Assembly: GCF_030160075.1 (NCBI RefSeq) | Contig: NZ_BSNQ01000003.1 | Coordinates: forward strand, 1,424,328-1,488,327 | Reading direction: 5' to 3' | Source of the DNA: Dyella lipolytica | GTDB lineage: Bacteria > Pseudomonadota > Gammaproteobacteria > Xanthomonadales > Rhodanobacteraceae | DNA: 64,000 nucleotides | In this document: positions 27,344 through 36,030 of the stretch, one piece after another | How positions within the stretch are numbered: position 1 is the first letter of the stretch | How the letters are laid out: each line of letters starts with the position of its first letter | Program-made: the position numbers and the translations under genes | The notes under the pieces: model-generated | The model's input: the letters and a program-made list of their open reading frames with translations, nothing else | Database searches by the model: none | What the model was told of the DNA's origin: nothing

Positions 27344-28906
27344 ATGAACGCATCCACCTCCCCTGCTGTACCGGCCCCCCTAACGGGTCTCCGGTTTGCA
27401 CTCGGCGCCTTCGCCGTTGCCCTCGCCACGTTTATGAACGTGCTCGACTCCTCCATCGCCAACGTCGCCATTCCCACGCTGTCTGGCGATCTTGGCGTGT
27501 CGGTGGACGAAGGAACGTGGGTGATCACTGTGTTCTCCGCCGCCAACGCGGTGGCGATCCCGCTCACCGGCTGGCTCACCCAACGCATCGGTCAGGTCAG
27601 ACTGTTCGTCGGAGCGATTCTGCTGTTCGTGATTTCCTCTGCGTTGTGCGGCATAGCCCCCAACCTCACAGTGTTGTTGGCGGCCCGCGTGCTACAGGGC
27701 GTGGCAGCCGGCCCGCTGATCCCGTTGTCGCAAGCGCTGCTGCTCACCACGTTTCCAAAAGAGAAAGGCGGCAGCGCGTTGTCGTTGTGGGCCATGACGG
27801 CAACAGTCGGCCCCATCGCCGGCCCGGCTTTGGGCGGCTGGATCACCGATAGGTATAGCTGGTCGTGGATCTTCTACATCAACGTACCGGTAGGCATATT
27901 CGCTGCCGCTGTCGTGTGGATGGTTTATCGCGATCGTGAAACGCCCACGCGCCGTTTGCCGATTGATACGGTTGGGCTGGTAGCCCTGATCGGCTGGGTC
28001 GCTGCGCTGCAGATCATGCTCGACAAAGGCAAAGATCTGGATTGGTTCAACTCACCGGTGATCTGTGCGCTGGGCGTGTTTGCACTGATCGGCTTTGCGT
28101 TCTTCGTGATCTGGGAGCTAACCGAAGAGAAGCCGATCGTCGATTTACGACTATTCGCCGTACGCAACTTCCGCGGCGGCACCATTGCGATCTCGGTCGC
28201 CTACGCGATCTTCTTCGCCAACCTGGTGCTTCTGCCGCAATGGATTCAGGAGTACCTGGGCTACCGCGCCGTCGATGCGGGATTGGTGACTGCTCCGCTT
28301 GGCATTTTCGCCGTGATCCTTGCTCCCGTCATGGGCAAGGTCATGATGAAGACCGATGCGCGCATATTGGCGACGCTGGCGTTCGTCGGGTTCGCTGCTG
28401 TCTTCTTCATGCGCTCGGTGTACACCACCGACATAGATCAATACACCTTGATCTTGCCAACGCTGCTGCAGGGTATTCCGACCGCTCTGTTCTTCGTGCC
28501 GTTGACGGCGATAATCCTGTCGGGCCTGACACCCGACAAGATTCCCTCCGCTGCAGGCTTATCGAACTTCGTGCGCGTCTTCGCGGGTGCCGTTGGAACA
28601 TCCTTGCTGGCTACCGGCTGGAACGACCGCACGATCCTGCATCACGCACGACTGACCGAACAGGCCAACAGCTACAACCCCATCTTCACAGACTCGATCG
28701 CACAAACGCAGTCGGCGCTCCAGATCGGTGCCTCCCGTGCACTCGCCTTCATCGAGAACGGATTGGATGCACAAGCGGCCATGCTCGGTCTCAACGACAT
28801 CTTCTGGCTGTCCGCCGTCATCTTCGTGGTGATCATTCCGCTGATTTGGATGACTCATCCAAGCAAGGATGCGGCAGCTAGCGCGACGACGGCTGGCGGT
28901 CACTGA
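27344..28906 (+). CDS. DHA2-type MFS multidrug efflux transporter (EmrB-like)
   Basis: A 520-residue, 14-helix drug:proton antiporter. Conserved motifs include LDSSIANVAIPTLSGDLGVS (first helix, the DHA2 signature), the GWLTQRIGQVRLF loop, and GPIAGPALGGWITDRYSWSWIFYINVPVG. It exports toxic compounds across the inner membrane and works with a membrane fusion protein and an outer membrane channel, both encoded directly downstream. The ATG at 27344 gives the family's usual N-terminus; a TTG at 27260 falls inside the operator and is less likely. Controlled by the divergent MarR regulator. Confidence 0.93.
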   Translation: MNASTSPAVPAPLTGLRFALGAFAVALATFMNVLDSSIANVAIPTLSGDLGVSVDEGTWVITVFSAANAVAIPLTGWLTQRIGQVRLFVGAILLFVISSALCGIAPNLTVLLAARVLQGVAAGPLIPLSQALLLTTFPKEKGGSALSLWAMTATVGPIAGPALGGWITDRYSWSWIFYINVPVGIFAAAVVWMVYRDRETPTRRLPIDTVGLVALIGWVAALQIMLDKGKDLDWFNSPVICALGVFALIGFAFFVIWELTEEKPIVDLRLFAVRNFRGGTIAISVAYAIFFANLVLLPQWIQEYLGYRAVDAGLVTAPLGIFAVILAPVMGKVMMKTDARILATLAFVGFAAVFFMRSVYTTDIDQYTLILPTLLQGIPTALFFVPLTAIILSGLTPDKIPSAAGLSNFVRVFAGAVGTSLLATGWNDRTILHHARLTEQANSYNPIFTDSIAQTQSALQIGASRALAFIENGLDAQAAMLGLNDIFWLSAVIFVVIIPLIWMTHPSKDAAASATTAGGH

Positions 28907-29011
28907 TGCTTTGTCTTCGACGGTGCCGATACCAACGACTAACGCTCTTGAGACCGAAGCGCTTGCGCGCTCCTTTCGATAACCCACACCTCACTTACCG
29001 AGACTAAGACC

Positions 29012-30493
29012 ATGCGTGTTCAACTCATTGCAGCAGCGGTCGGAATGACCCTCGCACTGGCAGGATGCGCCAGCACCGGCGGCCTGCATCCGAACGGCGC
29101 GCCCATCAACCCCGACTCTCTCGCGGTCACGCGCACCCTCGCGAACGTAAAGGTGTCGCCCGCCGCATGGCCTCAAGCCGATTGGTGGACCTCATTGGGC
29201 GACAGCCAGCTCAATGCACTGATTGCCGAAGCCTTGCACGACAACCCCAGCCTTGCGGAAGCCGACGCACGGGCGCGCCAAGCACAATCCGAAGCGTCGG
29301 AAGCCGATGCCGACCGCAAACCGGAAGTAGACGTCGCAGGAAGCGTCGCCGAAGCGCGCCTGCCGAAAACGTTACCGATTGGCAACGGCCATAACGGCGC
29401 CGCTAAGTACGTCACTGCCAGTTTCAAATGGGATCTGGATCTTTGGGGCGGCGAACGCGCGGCATGGGAGGCCGCTCTCGGACAACAGCGCGCTGCCGAA
29501 GTCGACGCACATGCGGCGCGTATAGAACTCTCCACGAACGTCGCTCGCGCCTATGTGCAACTCGGCTACGCCTACGCTCTACAAGATGTCGCATCGGCGG
29601 AGCTGGAGCGTGCGACGGACGTGCAAAAGCTGACGCAGCAACGCGTTGCCGCTGGCATCGATAGTCAAGTGCAGCTCAAGCAGAGCGATTCGGAAGTCGC
29701 CAGTGCGCAGGGTCAAAAGGCACAGGCGGATCGCGCGATCGACGCAGAACGCTCCGCGCTATCCGTGCTGTTGGGCAAAGGTCCTGATCGTGGCTTGACG
29801 ATCGCTCGCCCACAGCTGTTGCCACCCGATGCCCTGAGTGTGCCGTCCAATCTTCCCGTCGAGCTGTTGGGCCATCGCGCCGACCTGGTCGCCGCGCGGT
29901 GGCGCGTGGAAGCGGCCGACAAGAGCATCGACGCAGCCAAGACCCAGTTCCTTCCCAACGTCAACATTACCGCGATGGCAGGCCTGGTCGCACTCGGCGG
30001 CGGCAATCTCTTCCAGGCGAAGTCCCGCATCTACGACGTGGCCCCGGCGATCAGCCTGCCCATCTTTGATGGGGGTCGCCGCCGTGCGGACTTGAACGGC
30101 AAGGACGCGCAATATGATCTCGCCGTGGCGCAGTACAACGATACGCTCGTGCGTGCAGTCAACGAGGTATGCGACGACAACGATGCACTCGCTTCGTTGC
30201 AGGTGCAGATCGACGCACAGCAACGCGCACTCGATGCGGCCAACGACGCTTGGACACTAGCCGAACAACGCTACAAAGCCGGCATCGGCAGCTATCTGGA
30301 AGCCCTCAGCGTGCGCCAGGAGTTGCTGATCGCCCAAGAGCGCATGGCGAGCTTGCATGCCGAGCAAACCGACTACTCGGTGCAAATCATTCAAGCGCTC
30401 GGTGGCGGTTATCGCCCAAGCGAGCCCGCTCCTAACGTGTCGACGATCGCTGCCGATGCGAACTCTTCTTCCCTTATTCATCATCGCTCTTGA
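29012..30493 (+). CDS. Outer membrane efflux lipoprotein (NodT family)
   Basis: The 493-residue protein is a TolC-fold channel with a lipoprotein signal (MRVQLIAAAVGMTLALAGC, lipid cysteine at 19). Two long coiled-coil halves are visible, each ending in a hairpin with LNALIAEALHDNPSLAEADARARQAQ and, in the second, LGHRADLVAARWRVEAADKSIDAAKTQFLPNVN, the NodT/OprM signature. It forms the trimeric exit duct for the pump encoded by the genes on either side. It begins 105 bp after the transporter gene and ends 10 bp before the fusion protein gene. Confidence 0.93.
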   Translation: MRVQLIAAAVGMTLALAGCASTGGLHPNGAPINPDSLAVTRTLANVKVSPAAWPQADWWTSLGDSQLNALIAEALHDNPSLAEADARARQAQSEASEADADRKPEVDVAGSVAEARLPKTLPIGNGHNGAAKYVTASFKWDLDLWGGERAAWEAALGQQRAAEVDAHAARIELSTNVARAYVQLGYAYALQDVASAELERATDVQKLTQQRVAAGIDSQVQLKQSDSEVASAQGQKAQADRAIDAERSALSVLLGKGPDRGLTIARPQLLPPDALSVPSNLPVELLGHRADLVAARWRVEAADKSIDAAKTQFLPNVNITAMAGLVALGGGNLFQAKSRIYDVAPAISLPIFDGGRRRADLNGKDAQYDLAVAQYNDTLVRAVNEVCDDNDALASLQVQIDAQQRALDAANDAWTLAEQRYKAGIGSYLEALSVRQELLIAQERMASLHAEQTDYSVQIIQALGGGYRPSEPAPNVSTIAADANSSSLIHHRS

Positions 30494-30503
30494 GGCAGCC
30501 ATC

Positions 30504-31691
30504 ATGTCTACTGAAATCTCTTCGGCTCCTAACGAAGCCGCGCAACCCAACAAAAAACGTCGTAGCTTCATGCTGCGGATCCTAAGTGCATGTGTCCTCG
30601 TTGGCGCCGTGGCTTTTGGCACGTGGTACGTGCTGGAAAGCCGCTGGTACGAACATACCGACGACGCCTACGTCAACGGCAACGTCGTGCAAATTACACC
30701 GCAGATCACAGGTACCGTGGTGAGCATCGGTGCCGACGATGGCGATTTCGTAAAGCAAGGCGACGTGTTGGTCACGCTTGACAAGGCAGACGCGGATGTC
30801 GCCCTGCAGAATGCCACAGCAAACCTCGCGAACACTGTGCGTAAGGTGCGCGGCCTGTATAGCACCGTGTCAGGTGCGCAGGCCGATGTGGCAGTACGGC
30901 AGGTCGCGGTGCAGAAGGCAAAGGCCGACTACGAGCGTCGCGTTAGCTTGGCCAAGTCTGGCGCGATCTCCGCGGAAGAACTCTCGCACGCACAAGACGC
31001 CTTGACCGCGGCCGAGAGCTCGCTCACGACAGCCGAGCAGCAACTGCAGACCAACAAGGTGTTGGTGGACGACACCGTCGTCGCGTCGCATCCGGATGTC
31101 AAAGCCGCCGCCTCTCAATATCGTGCTGCCTACCTCAGTGAAGTCCGCACGACCATGGTGGCACCGGTAACGGGCTATGTAGCCAAACGCAGCGTACAGG
31201 TCGGCCAACGCGTGCAGCCCGGGGCAACTCTGATGGCTGTGGTACCGCTGCACAAAGTATGGATCGACGCCAACTTCAAAGAAACACAACTCACTCACAT
31301 GCGCATCGGCCAACCGGTGGAAGTGACCTCCGACGTCTATGGTCACGCGGTCAAGTACAGCGGCAAGGTCCTGGAACTCGGCGTGGGCACGGGCGGCGCC
31401 TTCTCGCTGCTACCTGCGCAAAATGCGACCGGCAACTGGATCAAGATCGTGCAGCGCATTCCCGTGCGCGTGGTGTTCACCGACCCTCAGCAGCTGGACC
31501 AACATCCGCTACGTATCGGCATGTCTTTGAACACGACCGTGGACTTGCACGATGGGAGCGGCCCGATGCTTGCCAAGAACGTGCCGACGCAGCCCGCTTT
31601 TAGTACGGATGTCTATCAGCAGCAGTTAGCCCACGCTGACGAACAGGTCGCCCAGATTATTCACAAAAATATGGCCGGTAGCGCGAAGTAG
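30504..31691 (+). CDS. Membrane fusion protein (HlyD/EmrA family)
   Basis: A 395-residue periplasmic adaptor. A single N-terminal membrane helix (about 22-44) is followed by TDDAYVNGNVVQITPQITGTV, the lipoyl-like start of EmrA proteins. A long coiled coil rich in Ala/Gln/Glu spans about 100-210, and the second lipoyl half and beta-barrel carry APVTGYVAKRSVQVGQRVQPGATLMAVVPL and WIDANFKETQL. It bridges the EmrB-like transporter and the NodT channel. The ATG at 30504 is chosen because it gives a short cytoplasmic tail; the frame is open further upstream inside the previous gene. Confidence 0.93.
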   Translation: MSTEISSAPNEAAQPNKKRRSFMLRILSACVLVGAVAFGTWYVLESRWYEHTDDAYVNGNVVQITPQITGTVVSIGADDGDFVKQGDVLVTLDKADADVALQNATANLANTVRKVRGLYSTVSGAQADVAVRQVAVQKAKADYERRVSLAKSGAISAEELSHAQDALTAAESSLTTAEQQLQTNKVLVDDTVVASHPDVKAAASQYRAAYLSEVRTTMVAPVTGYVAKRSVQVGQRVQPGATLMAVVPLHKVWIDANFKETQLTHMRIGQPVEVTSDVYGHAVKYSGKVLELGVGTGGAFSLLPAQNATGNWIKIVQRIPVRVVFTDPQQLDQHPLRIGMSLNTTVDLHDGSGPMLAKNVPTQPAFSTDVYQQQLAHADEQVAQIIHKNMAGSAK

Positions 31692-31722
31692 ATACGCGCT
31701 TAACCTTCCGCGCGGAGTAACT

Positions 31723-32271
31723 ATGATCAAGCACGCGACGCACGATTCTAGACGGCAAAAAGCGCGCGCGACGCTCGCTTCGCACCAGCCCACGGGCGTG
31801 AGCACGCAAACGGCGACAGAAACAATCTACAAGATGGCAGAAGTCGCCAGAACATTGAAAAGCGCGACCCATGTGATGGAAAAGTTGGCGCACCTTGCTT
31901 CAGGAACGAACGAGCATCTGTCGCTGTTGCATTGGCTCGTTCTCGTTCGCCTTTCAGGTGCGCCGACGTGCAAGCAGATGGAGCTCAAATCCGACACGAA
32001 GATCGCCGCCGCGTATTTGACGAGATTGCTCGATGATCTAACACGGGGAGGTCTGGTGCGTCGGCATCGCTCATCGTCGGACCGCCGACAAATACTCCTT
32101 GCGCTGACAGAGCGCGGAAAGAGTGCAGCGTTTGAGCTGTTGGCCTCGTTGAACGATGCTATCCGGCCGTCCCAACTCGACGCCATCGAACACCTGGGTT
32201 CATCGCTCGAACAGTTTGTAGCGCTCGCGGCCGGAGAAGGATGGTTCGGGAATGGCCCATCTCCGCGATGA
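31723..32271 (+). CDS. MarR family regulator, last gene of the efflux operon
   Basis: A 182-residue MarR protein with a basic, unstructured tail of about 30 residues. The winged helix shows SLLHWLVLVRLSGAPTCKQMELKSDTKIAAAYLTRLLDDLTRGGLVRRHRSSSDRRQILLALTERG (about 67-130). It lies 31 bp after the fusion protein gene with GGAG before the ATG, so it is likely cotranscribed with the pump. A second MarR gene at the other end of the operon makes this a doubly regulated unit; which one binds which operator cannot be told from sequence. Confidence 0.85.
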   Translation: MIKHATHDSRRQKARATLASHQPTGVSTQTATETIYKMAEVARTLKSATHVMEKLAHLASGTNEHLSLLHWLVLVRLSGAPTCKQMELKSDTKIAAAYLTRLLDDLTRGGLVRRHRSSSDRRQILLALTERGKSAAFELLASLNDAIRPSQLDAIEHLGSSLEQFVALAAGEGWFGNGPSPR

Positions 32272-32283
32272 TCGGAGATGGGC
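32255..32283 (+). terminator. Hairpin over the end of the efflux operon
   Basis: The 11-bp perfect stem GCCCATCTCCG/CGGAGATGGGC has the stop codon of the MarR gene in its loop. No T-run follows, so it may stabilise the 3' end or need Rho. Confidence 0.55.
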
Positions 32284-32341
32284 GTCTACAACCTACTGAC
32301 TAGGGCGGCGAAGTGATGCCCCCCTATTCTTGGCGCTTCGC

Positions 32342-33391
32342 TCAGTAGCGAGTAAGTGCCGGCATCGGGATGGGAATGTCGTAGGTCTTGGCGCCTACTC
32401 CCACACCACTAGTACAGGCGTTCGGCGGGTCGGTCGTCACGTTGCGCGACGACGGTGCCTCGGCAGCCCAGAACATGTAACCGAGCATGCCCGGCGTGGT
32501 GCCGCCACCGTTGGGTGCGACGGTCTGCACGAAGGTATCCGTGCTTAGCTCGAGCGACGTGCCGAAGCTGATACATTCGGGGATCGGTTTCGTGCTGTCG
32601 GTGATGTACAAGCTGCCGGTAAAGCGCGCCGGCGCCAACGGCGGAATCGGCGGCGCATACTGCGGCTCGCCGTTGATATGTTCGCTCCAATTCGCTTCGG
32701 CGGCCGACGCGCTAGGTTGTTTGGACGGCACCATCGCATTGGCATAGTCGAGTGTTGGCGTCGTGCCACTCAACAAGGGCGCGGCCCACGTGGCCATGGC
32801 ACCCAGATAGCGATCACCTGCACCCAGATCCACGGTCAGGCGCGCGGCGGGGTTGGCACCGGTCATGTCGACCGGGTTGACTGACCGGTATGCGTTGACG
32901 AAGGCAGTCAGACCCGCCGTGTTCGGCGTGCCGTTCTCATAGTCGATCTCGACGCCAACGCCCAAGCTCTTGGCAAGATTGGCGGCATTGATACCCAACT
33001 GGGTCGGGTTGCTCGCCAGCGCGGAATCCCAATTGCTTGTGTAAGTGATTCCGCCGATCGAGACCATCACCCGCACGCCCTTGGACGTGAAGTACTGCAC
33101 GATCGCCGGCGTTATGCCGACGGGAAAGCTGTCGTTGTTCAACACCACCAATGGGTCTGCGAATGCCAATACCACTAGATTGACCGAAGGAAGGCCGGAG
33201 CCGTCGCCGCGATTGATCAGCCAATTGTTGTTAGTGTCGAAGTCCGTCATGTTGCGCACGGTGCTCCATGCGCAACCGTCGTTAGAGCATAACCAGGCGC
33301 CATAGACAGATATCGGCGTAGCCTGGACGCTTCCGGTACTTGCAATCCCTACGAGCAGCAAACAGAGCGCGGCAAGGAATCGACTTACCAT
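32342..33391 (-). CDS. Secreted GH18-like (chitinase fold) protein
   Basis: A 349-residue protein with a signal peptide (MVSRFLAALCLLLVGIASTGSVQA). VRVMVSIGGITYTSNWDSALASNP is the typical SxGG strand of glycoside hydrolase family 18, and LGVGVEIDYENG is the place of the catalytic DxxDxDxE motif. Here the first Asp is Val and the second is Glu, while the third Asp and the catalytic Glu (EIDYE) remain. Activity may be changed or lost, so a carbohydrate-binding or endoglycosidase role is possible. AAGGAG precedes the ATG. It stands alone; the end of the efflux operon converges on it. Confidence 0.65.
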   Translation of the reverse strand: MVSRFLAALCLLLVGIASTGSVQATPISVYGAWLCSNDGCAWSTVRNMTDFDTNNNWLINRGDGSGLPSVNLVVLAFADPLVVLNNDSFPVGITPAIVQYFTSKGVRVMVSIGGITYTSNWDSALASNPTQLGINAANLAKSLGVGVEIDYENGTPNTAGLTAFVNAYRSVNPVDMTGANPAARLTVDLGAGDRYLGAMATWAAPLLSGTTPTLDYANAMVPSKQPSASAAEANWSEHINGEPQYAPPIPPLAPARFTGSLYITDSTKPIPECISFGTSLELSTDTFVQTVAPNGGGTTPGMLGYMFWAAEAPSSRNVTTDPPNACTSGVGVGAKTYDIPIPMPALTRY

Positions 33392-33592
33392 GGCAGTCTC
33401 CTTCGCAAGTGGCATGACGGCTGTCATGCCCTGGTCAGGCTTCTACAAGCCGAAGGAGTGAATGTAAACAAGCATTCGTTATGGGCTTTGGCGAATAGGC
33501 TGTCATTGCCTCAGCCCGTGATGCAAAGCGCATTTCCCTCGCCAAGTATCTGTGAAATGCGATAACTGTTAGGTGTCGAAGCAATCAAAGAA

Positions 33593-33630
33593 GAGGCGAT
33601 CACCTACCCTAACGGGCAAATGACCGCCTC
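33593..33630. terminator. Hairpin after doxX
   Basis: GAGGCG-A-TCA pairs with TGA-C-CGCCTC, with one mismatch, around an inner CCC-TAA-CGGG element. It lies just past the stop of the DoxX gene on the minus strand. There is no clear T-run. Confidence 0.4.
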
Positions 33631-33645
33631 GGTACACCCACACTC

Positions 33646-34068
33646 TTAAGCATTAGCTACAGACACCTTGTGCGTGCTCGTGCGTGCGATACGGTTGTCC
33701 AGGCTAAAAGCGCCCGCACCGAAATACGTGATCTGCAAAAGACCGCCAGCCATCATCACGTTCTTAAGAAAGTGAATCATCTGGTTTTGATCGGCAAAGT
33801 TGTGGTGGAAGAAAACCGCCGTAGCAAGAGAGAACGCCGCCAAGGCCAGGGATGCTGAGCGGGCGCGAAAGCCCGACAACAACAGAAGACCACCGCCAAT
33901 TTCAAAAATCACCGAAATAGCAAATGCGAGCGGTGGCGCAGGCAGACCGACTGCAGTGATATAGCCCACTGTCGCAGCGTAAGCGCCGAGTTTGCTCAAA
34001 CCACTCATGAGGAATGGGAAACCAAGCAAGATGCGACCTAGTACCGGAAGAAATGTATAACGTTCCAT
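33646..34068 (-). CDS. DoxX family membrane protein
   Basis: A 140-residue protein with four membrane helices. The N-terminal LGRILLGFPFLMSGLSKLGAYAATVGYI matches the first DoxX helix, and HFLKNVMMAGGLLQI the fourth. DoxX-family proteins are linked to quinone or sulfur redox chemistry and to oxidative-stress resistance; no specific reaction can be given. The strong ribosome site AGGAGG stands before the ATG at 34068, so the longer frame (34107) is not used. It follows the pirin gene by 60 bp on the same strand and is probably cotranscribed. Confidence 0.88.
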   Translation of the reverse strand: MERYTFLPVLGRILLGFPFLMSGLSKLGAYAATVGYITAVGLPAPPLAFAISVIFEIGGGLLLLSGFRARSASLALAAFSLATAVFFHHNFADQNQMIHFLKNVMMAGGLLQITYFGAGAFSLDNRIARTSTHKVSVANA

Positions 34069-34128
34069 AAAAACCTCCTGACAAGAAATGTCTAGATAAA
34101 ATGACAAGGTGGAGTCGGAAAAAATGGC

Positions 34129-34827
34129 TCAGCCGGTGTCCACCATCACCAGCTCGGAATCTTCGAACGCAACGATCTCAACGTTCGTCACATGCGTGAT
34201 CGCAACGCCATCCAGCGCATTCATGGGTTCGCCATTGACGGCGACCTTTCCCGATGCCACGACCAGATACGCAGAACGCGACGGCGCCAATACGTGATGG
34301 ATTTGCTCGCCCGCCTTCAGCGTTACGGCTAGCACTCGCGCATCTGCGCGAATAGGGAGCGCGCCATCGTCATCTGAAAAGCCGCTGGCAAGCACGACAA
34401 AGCGGCCGGAGCGATCGTCCTTCGGAAACTTTCTCGTATTCCACTGCGGCTCGCCACCAGCCGTGCGCGGCTGCAACCAAATCTGATAAAGCTTGAGCGG
34501 CTCATCGCCCTTGTTGAATTCAGCGTGGCGTATGCCTGTGCCGGCACTCATCGCTTGGACATCGCCCGCATGGATCTGCCCTTCCGATCCCAGACTGTCC
34601 CGGTGTCCGAGCACGCCCTGTCGGACGTACGTAATGATTTCCATGTCTTTGTGCCCATGGAACGGGAATCCGCCGCCAACGGCTATCTCGTCATCGTTCC
34701 ACACGACCAGATTCCCAACGGGTTCGTGCTCCGGATTTCCGCCATCGAAAACCGTGAAGTGGTGCTTCGCGCGCAACCAGCCGAAGTCGGCATGGCCCAA
34801 TGATTCCCAGCGTCGGTGTGTAAGCAT
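34129..34827 (-). CDS. Pirin family bicupin protein
   Basis: The 232-residue protein has the pirin N-terminal cupin with GGGFPFHGHKDMEIITYVRQGVLGHRDS, which holds the HxH metal ligands, then GDVQAMSAGTGIRHAEFN, another ligand region. The C-terminal cupin is weaker, as usual for YhhW-like pirins. Some members are quercetin 2,3-dioxygenases that cleave flavonols; others act as redox-sensitive co-regulators. The ATG at 34827 has GAGAGGA upstream; the TTG two codons before is an alternative. It lies upstream of doxX and is divergent from a LysR regulator (gap 181 bp), a layout often seen for pirin genes. Confidence 0.92.
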   Translation of the reverse strand: MLTHRRWESLGHADFGWLRAKHHFTVFDGGNPEHEPVGNLVVWNDDEIAVGGGFPFHGHKDMEIITYVRQGVLGHRDSLGSEGQIHAGDVQAMSAGTGIRHAEFNKGDEPLKLYQIWLQPRTAGGEPQWNTRKFPKDDRSGRFVVLASGFSDDDGALPIRADARVLAVTLKAGEQIHHVLAPSRSAYLVVASGKVAVNGEPMNALDGVAITHVTNVEIVAFEDSELVMVDTG

Positions 34828-35008
34828 CTTCAAGTCCTCTCGGCCGCCGCCCCGGTATGGGACGGCTACCCAATCAGGAACCCGGCTTGCTTAGGGGTGA
34901 TTTGGGCCTTGGAAGAATGCTAAACGGGCAACAATCCTAGGCATATCTCCTAGTTTGCAAAGGATCATTGCCACTGGTAGAACGATAGGCGCACACCGGA
35001 GCCTACCG

Positions 35009-35923
35009 ATGAACCAGATCACGGACCTCAATAATCTTCGGCTTTTCGCGGAAGTGATCGAGCACGGGAGTTTTACGGCAGCTGCTCGCAGTCTTGGCGT
35101 GCAAACCTCAAAGCTCAGCCGGCGGATTCGCGCACTGGAAGAGGAACTCGGCGTGCGCCTGCTAAATCGAACGAGTCGAACTCTGTCGCTAACGGAGACG
35201 GGCAGACAGTTCTATCAACATTGCGCTGCCTTAGTCGCCGAATCGGTAGCCGCCAAAGATATCGTCGATCAGACGCGAACCACGCCGCAGGGCATCGTTC
35301 GCATGAGCTGCCCGGTTGCGCTTATGACTGCGGGTGTGGCCGCCATCATCTCCCGATATGTTCAGGACAACCCGCAAGTTCAAGTACTTCTCGATGCGAC
35401 CAATCGCCGTGTAGATGTGATTGAAGAAGGATTGGACTTCGCCATTCGAGTGAGACTTCCGCCGCTGGAAAATACCGACCTTGCCTTCCGGCAACTCGGC
35501 GTGTCCGTGCAGATTCTGGTTGCCAGCCCGGCATTGATCGCTCGCCACCCTGCTCCCAGTTCCATGGAATCCTTAAGCGATTGGCCCACCCTTGCCATGT
35601 CCAGCAACAACGAAAGGTTTGTATGGAACTTGGTAGACAGCAAGGGCGTGGTGACATCCTGGGTCCATCAACCGCGACTGGCGACGGATGACTTGGCCAG
35701 CTTGCGCGTTGCGGCGATGCAAGGCACGGGGATTGCGTTACTGCCAAAGGAGCTTGTCGATGCCGATATCAAGGCCGGTCGGTTACGACACCTTCTTCCG
35801 GATATGGCCACGACACCAGGACTTGTGCACGCGATCTTCCCTTCCCGAAGAGGCATGGTTCCCGCCGTCCGTCACCTGCTGGACGCTCTTGTTGCGGGAT
35901 TCGAAGAGATGAGTCGCCAATGA
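35009..35923 (+). CDS. LysR family regulator, divergent from pirin/doxX
   Basis: A 304-residue LysR protein. The helix-turn-helix at the start (NNLRLFAEVIEHGSFTAAARSLGVQTSKLSRRIRALEEELGVRLLNRTSRTLSLTE) is textbook, and the rest is the periplasmic-binding-like effector domain (about 90-300). It resembles the DmlR/CrgA-like group that controls oxidative or electrophile-stress genes. Position suggests it regulates the divergent pirin-doxX pair. The ATG at 35009 gives the exact family N-terminus; the frame opens further upstream at 34955. Confidence 0.9.
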   Translation: MNQITDLNNLRLFAEVIEHGSFTAAARSLGVQTSKLSRRIRALEEELGVRLLNRTSRTLSLTETGRQFYQHCAALVAESVAAKDIVDQTRTTPQGIVRMSCPVALMTAGVAAIISRYVQDNPQVQVLLDATNRRVDVIEEGLDFAIRVRLPPLENTDLAFRQLGVSVQILVASPALIARHPAPSSMESLSDWPTLAMSSNNERFVWNLVDSKGVVTSWVHQPRLATDDLASLRVAAMQGTGIALLPKELVDADIKAGRLRHLLPDMATTPGLVHAIFPSRRGMVPAVRHLLDALVAGFEEMSRQ

Positions 35924-36030
35924 CGCCTGCGCGCCACTCGATCCGCTGACGCGAAGAACGAAAGGGAGGGCGATCGCGACGATTGCGTATCGCCCTCTTC
36001 GACAACAACACCGCAGCTAAGCGCTGTGGA

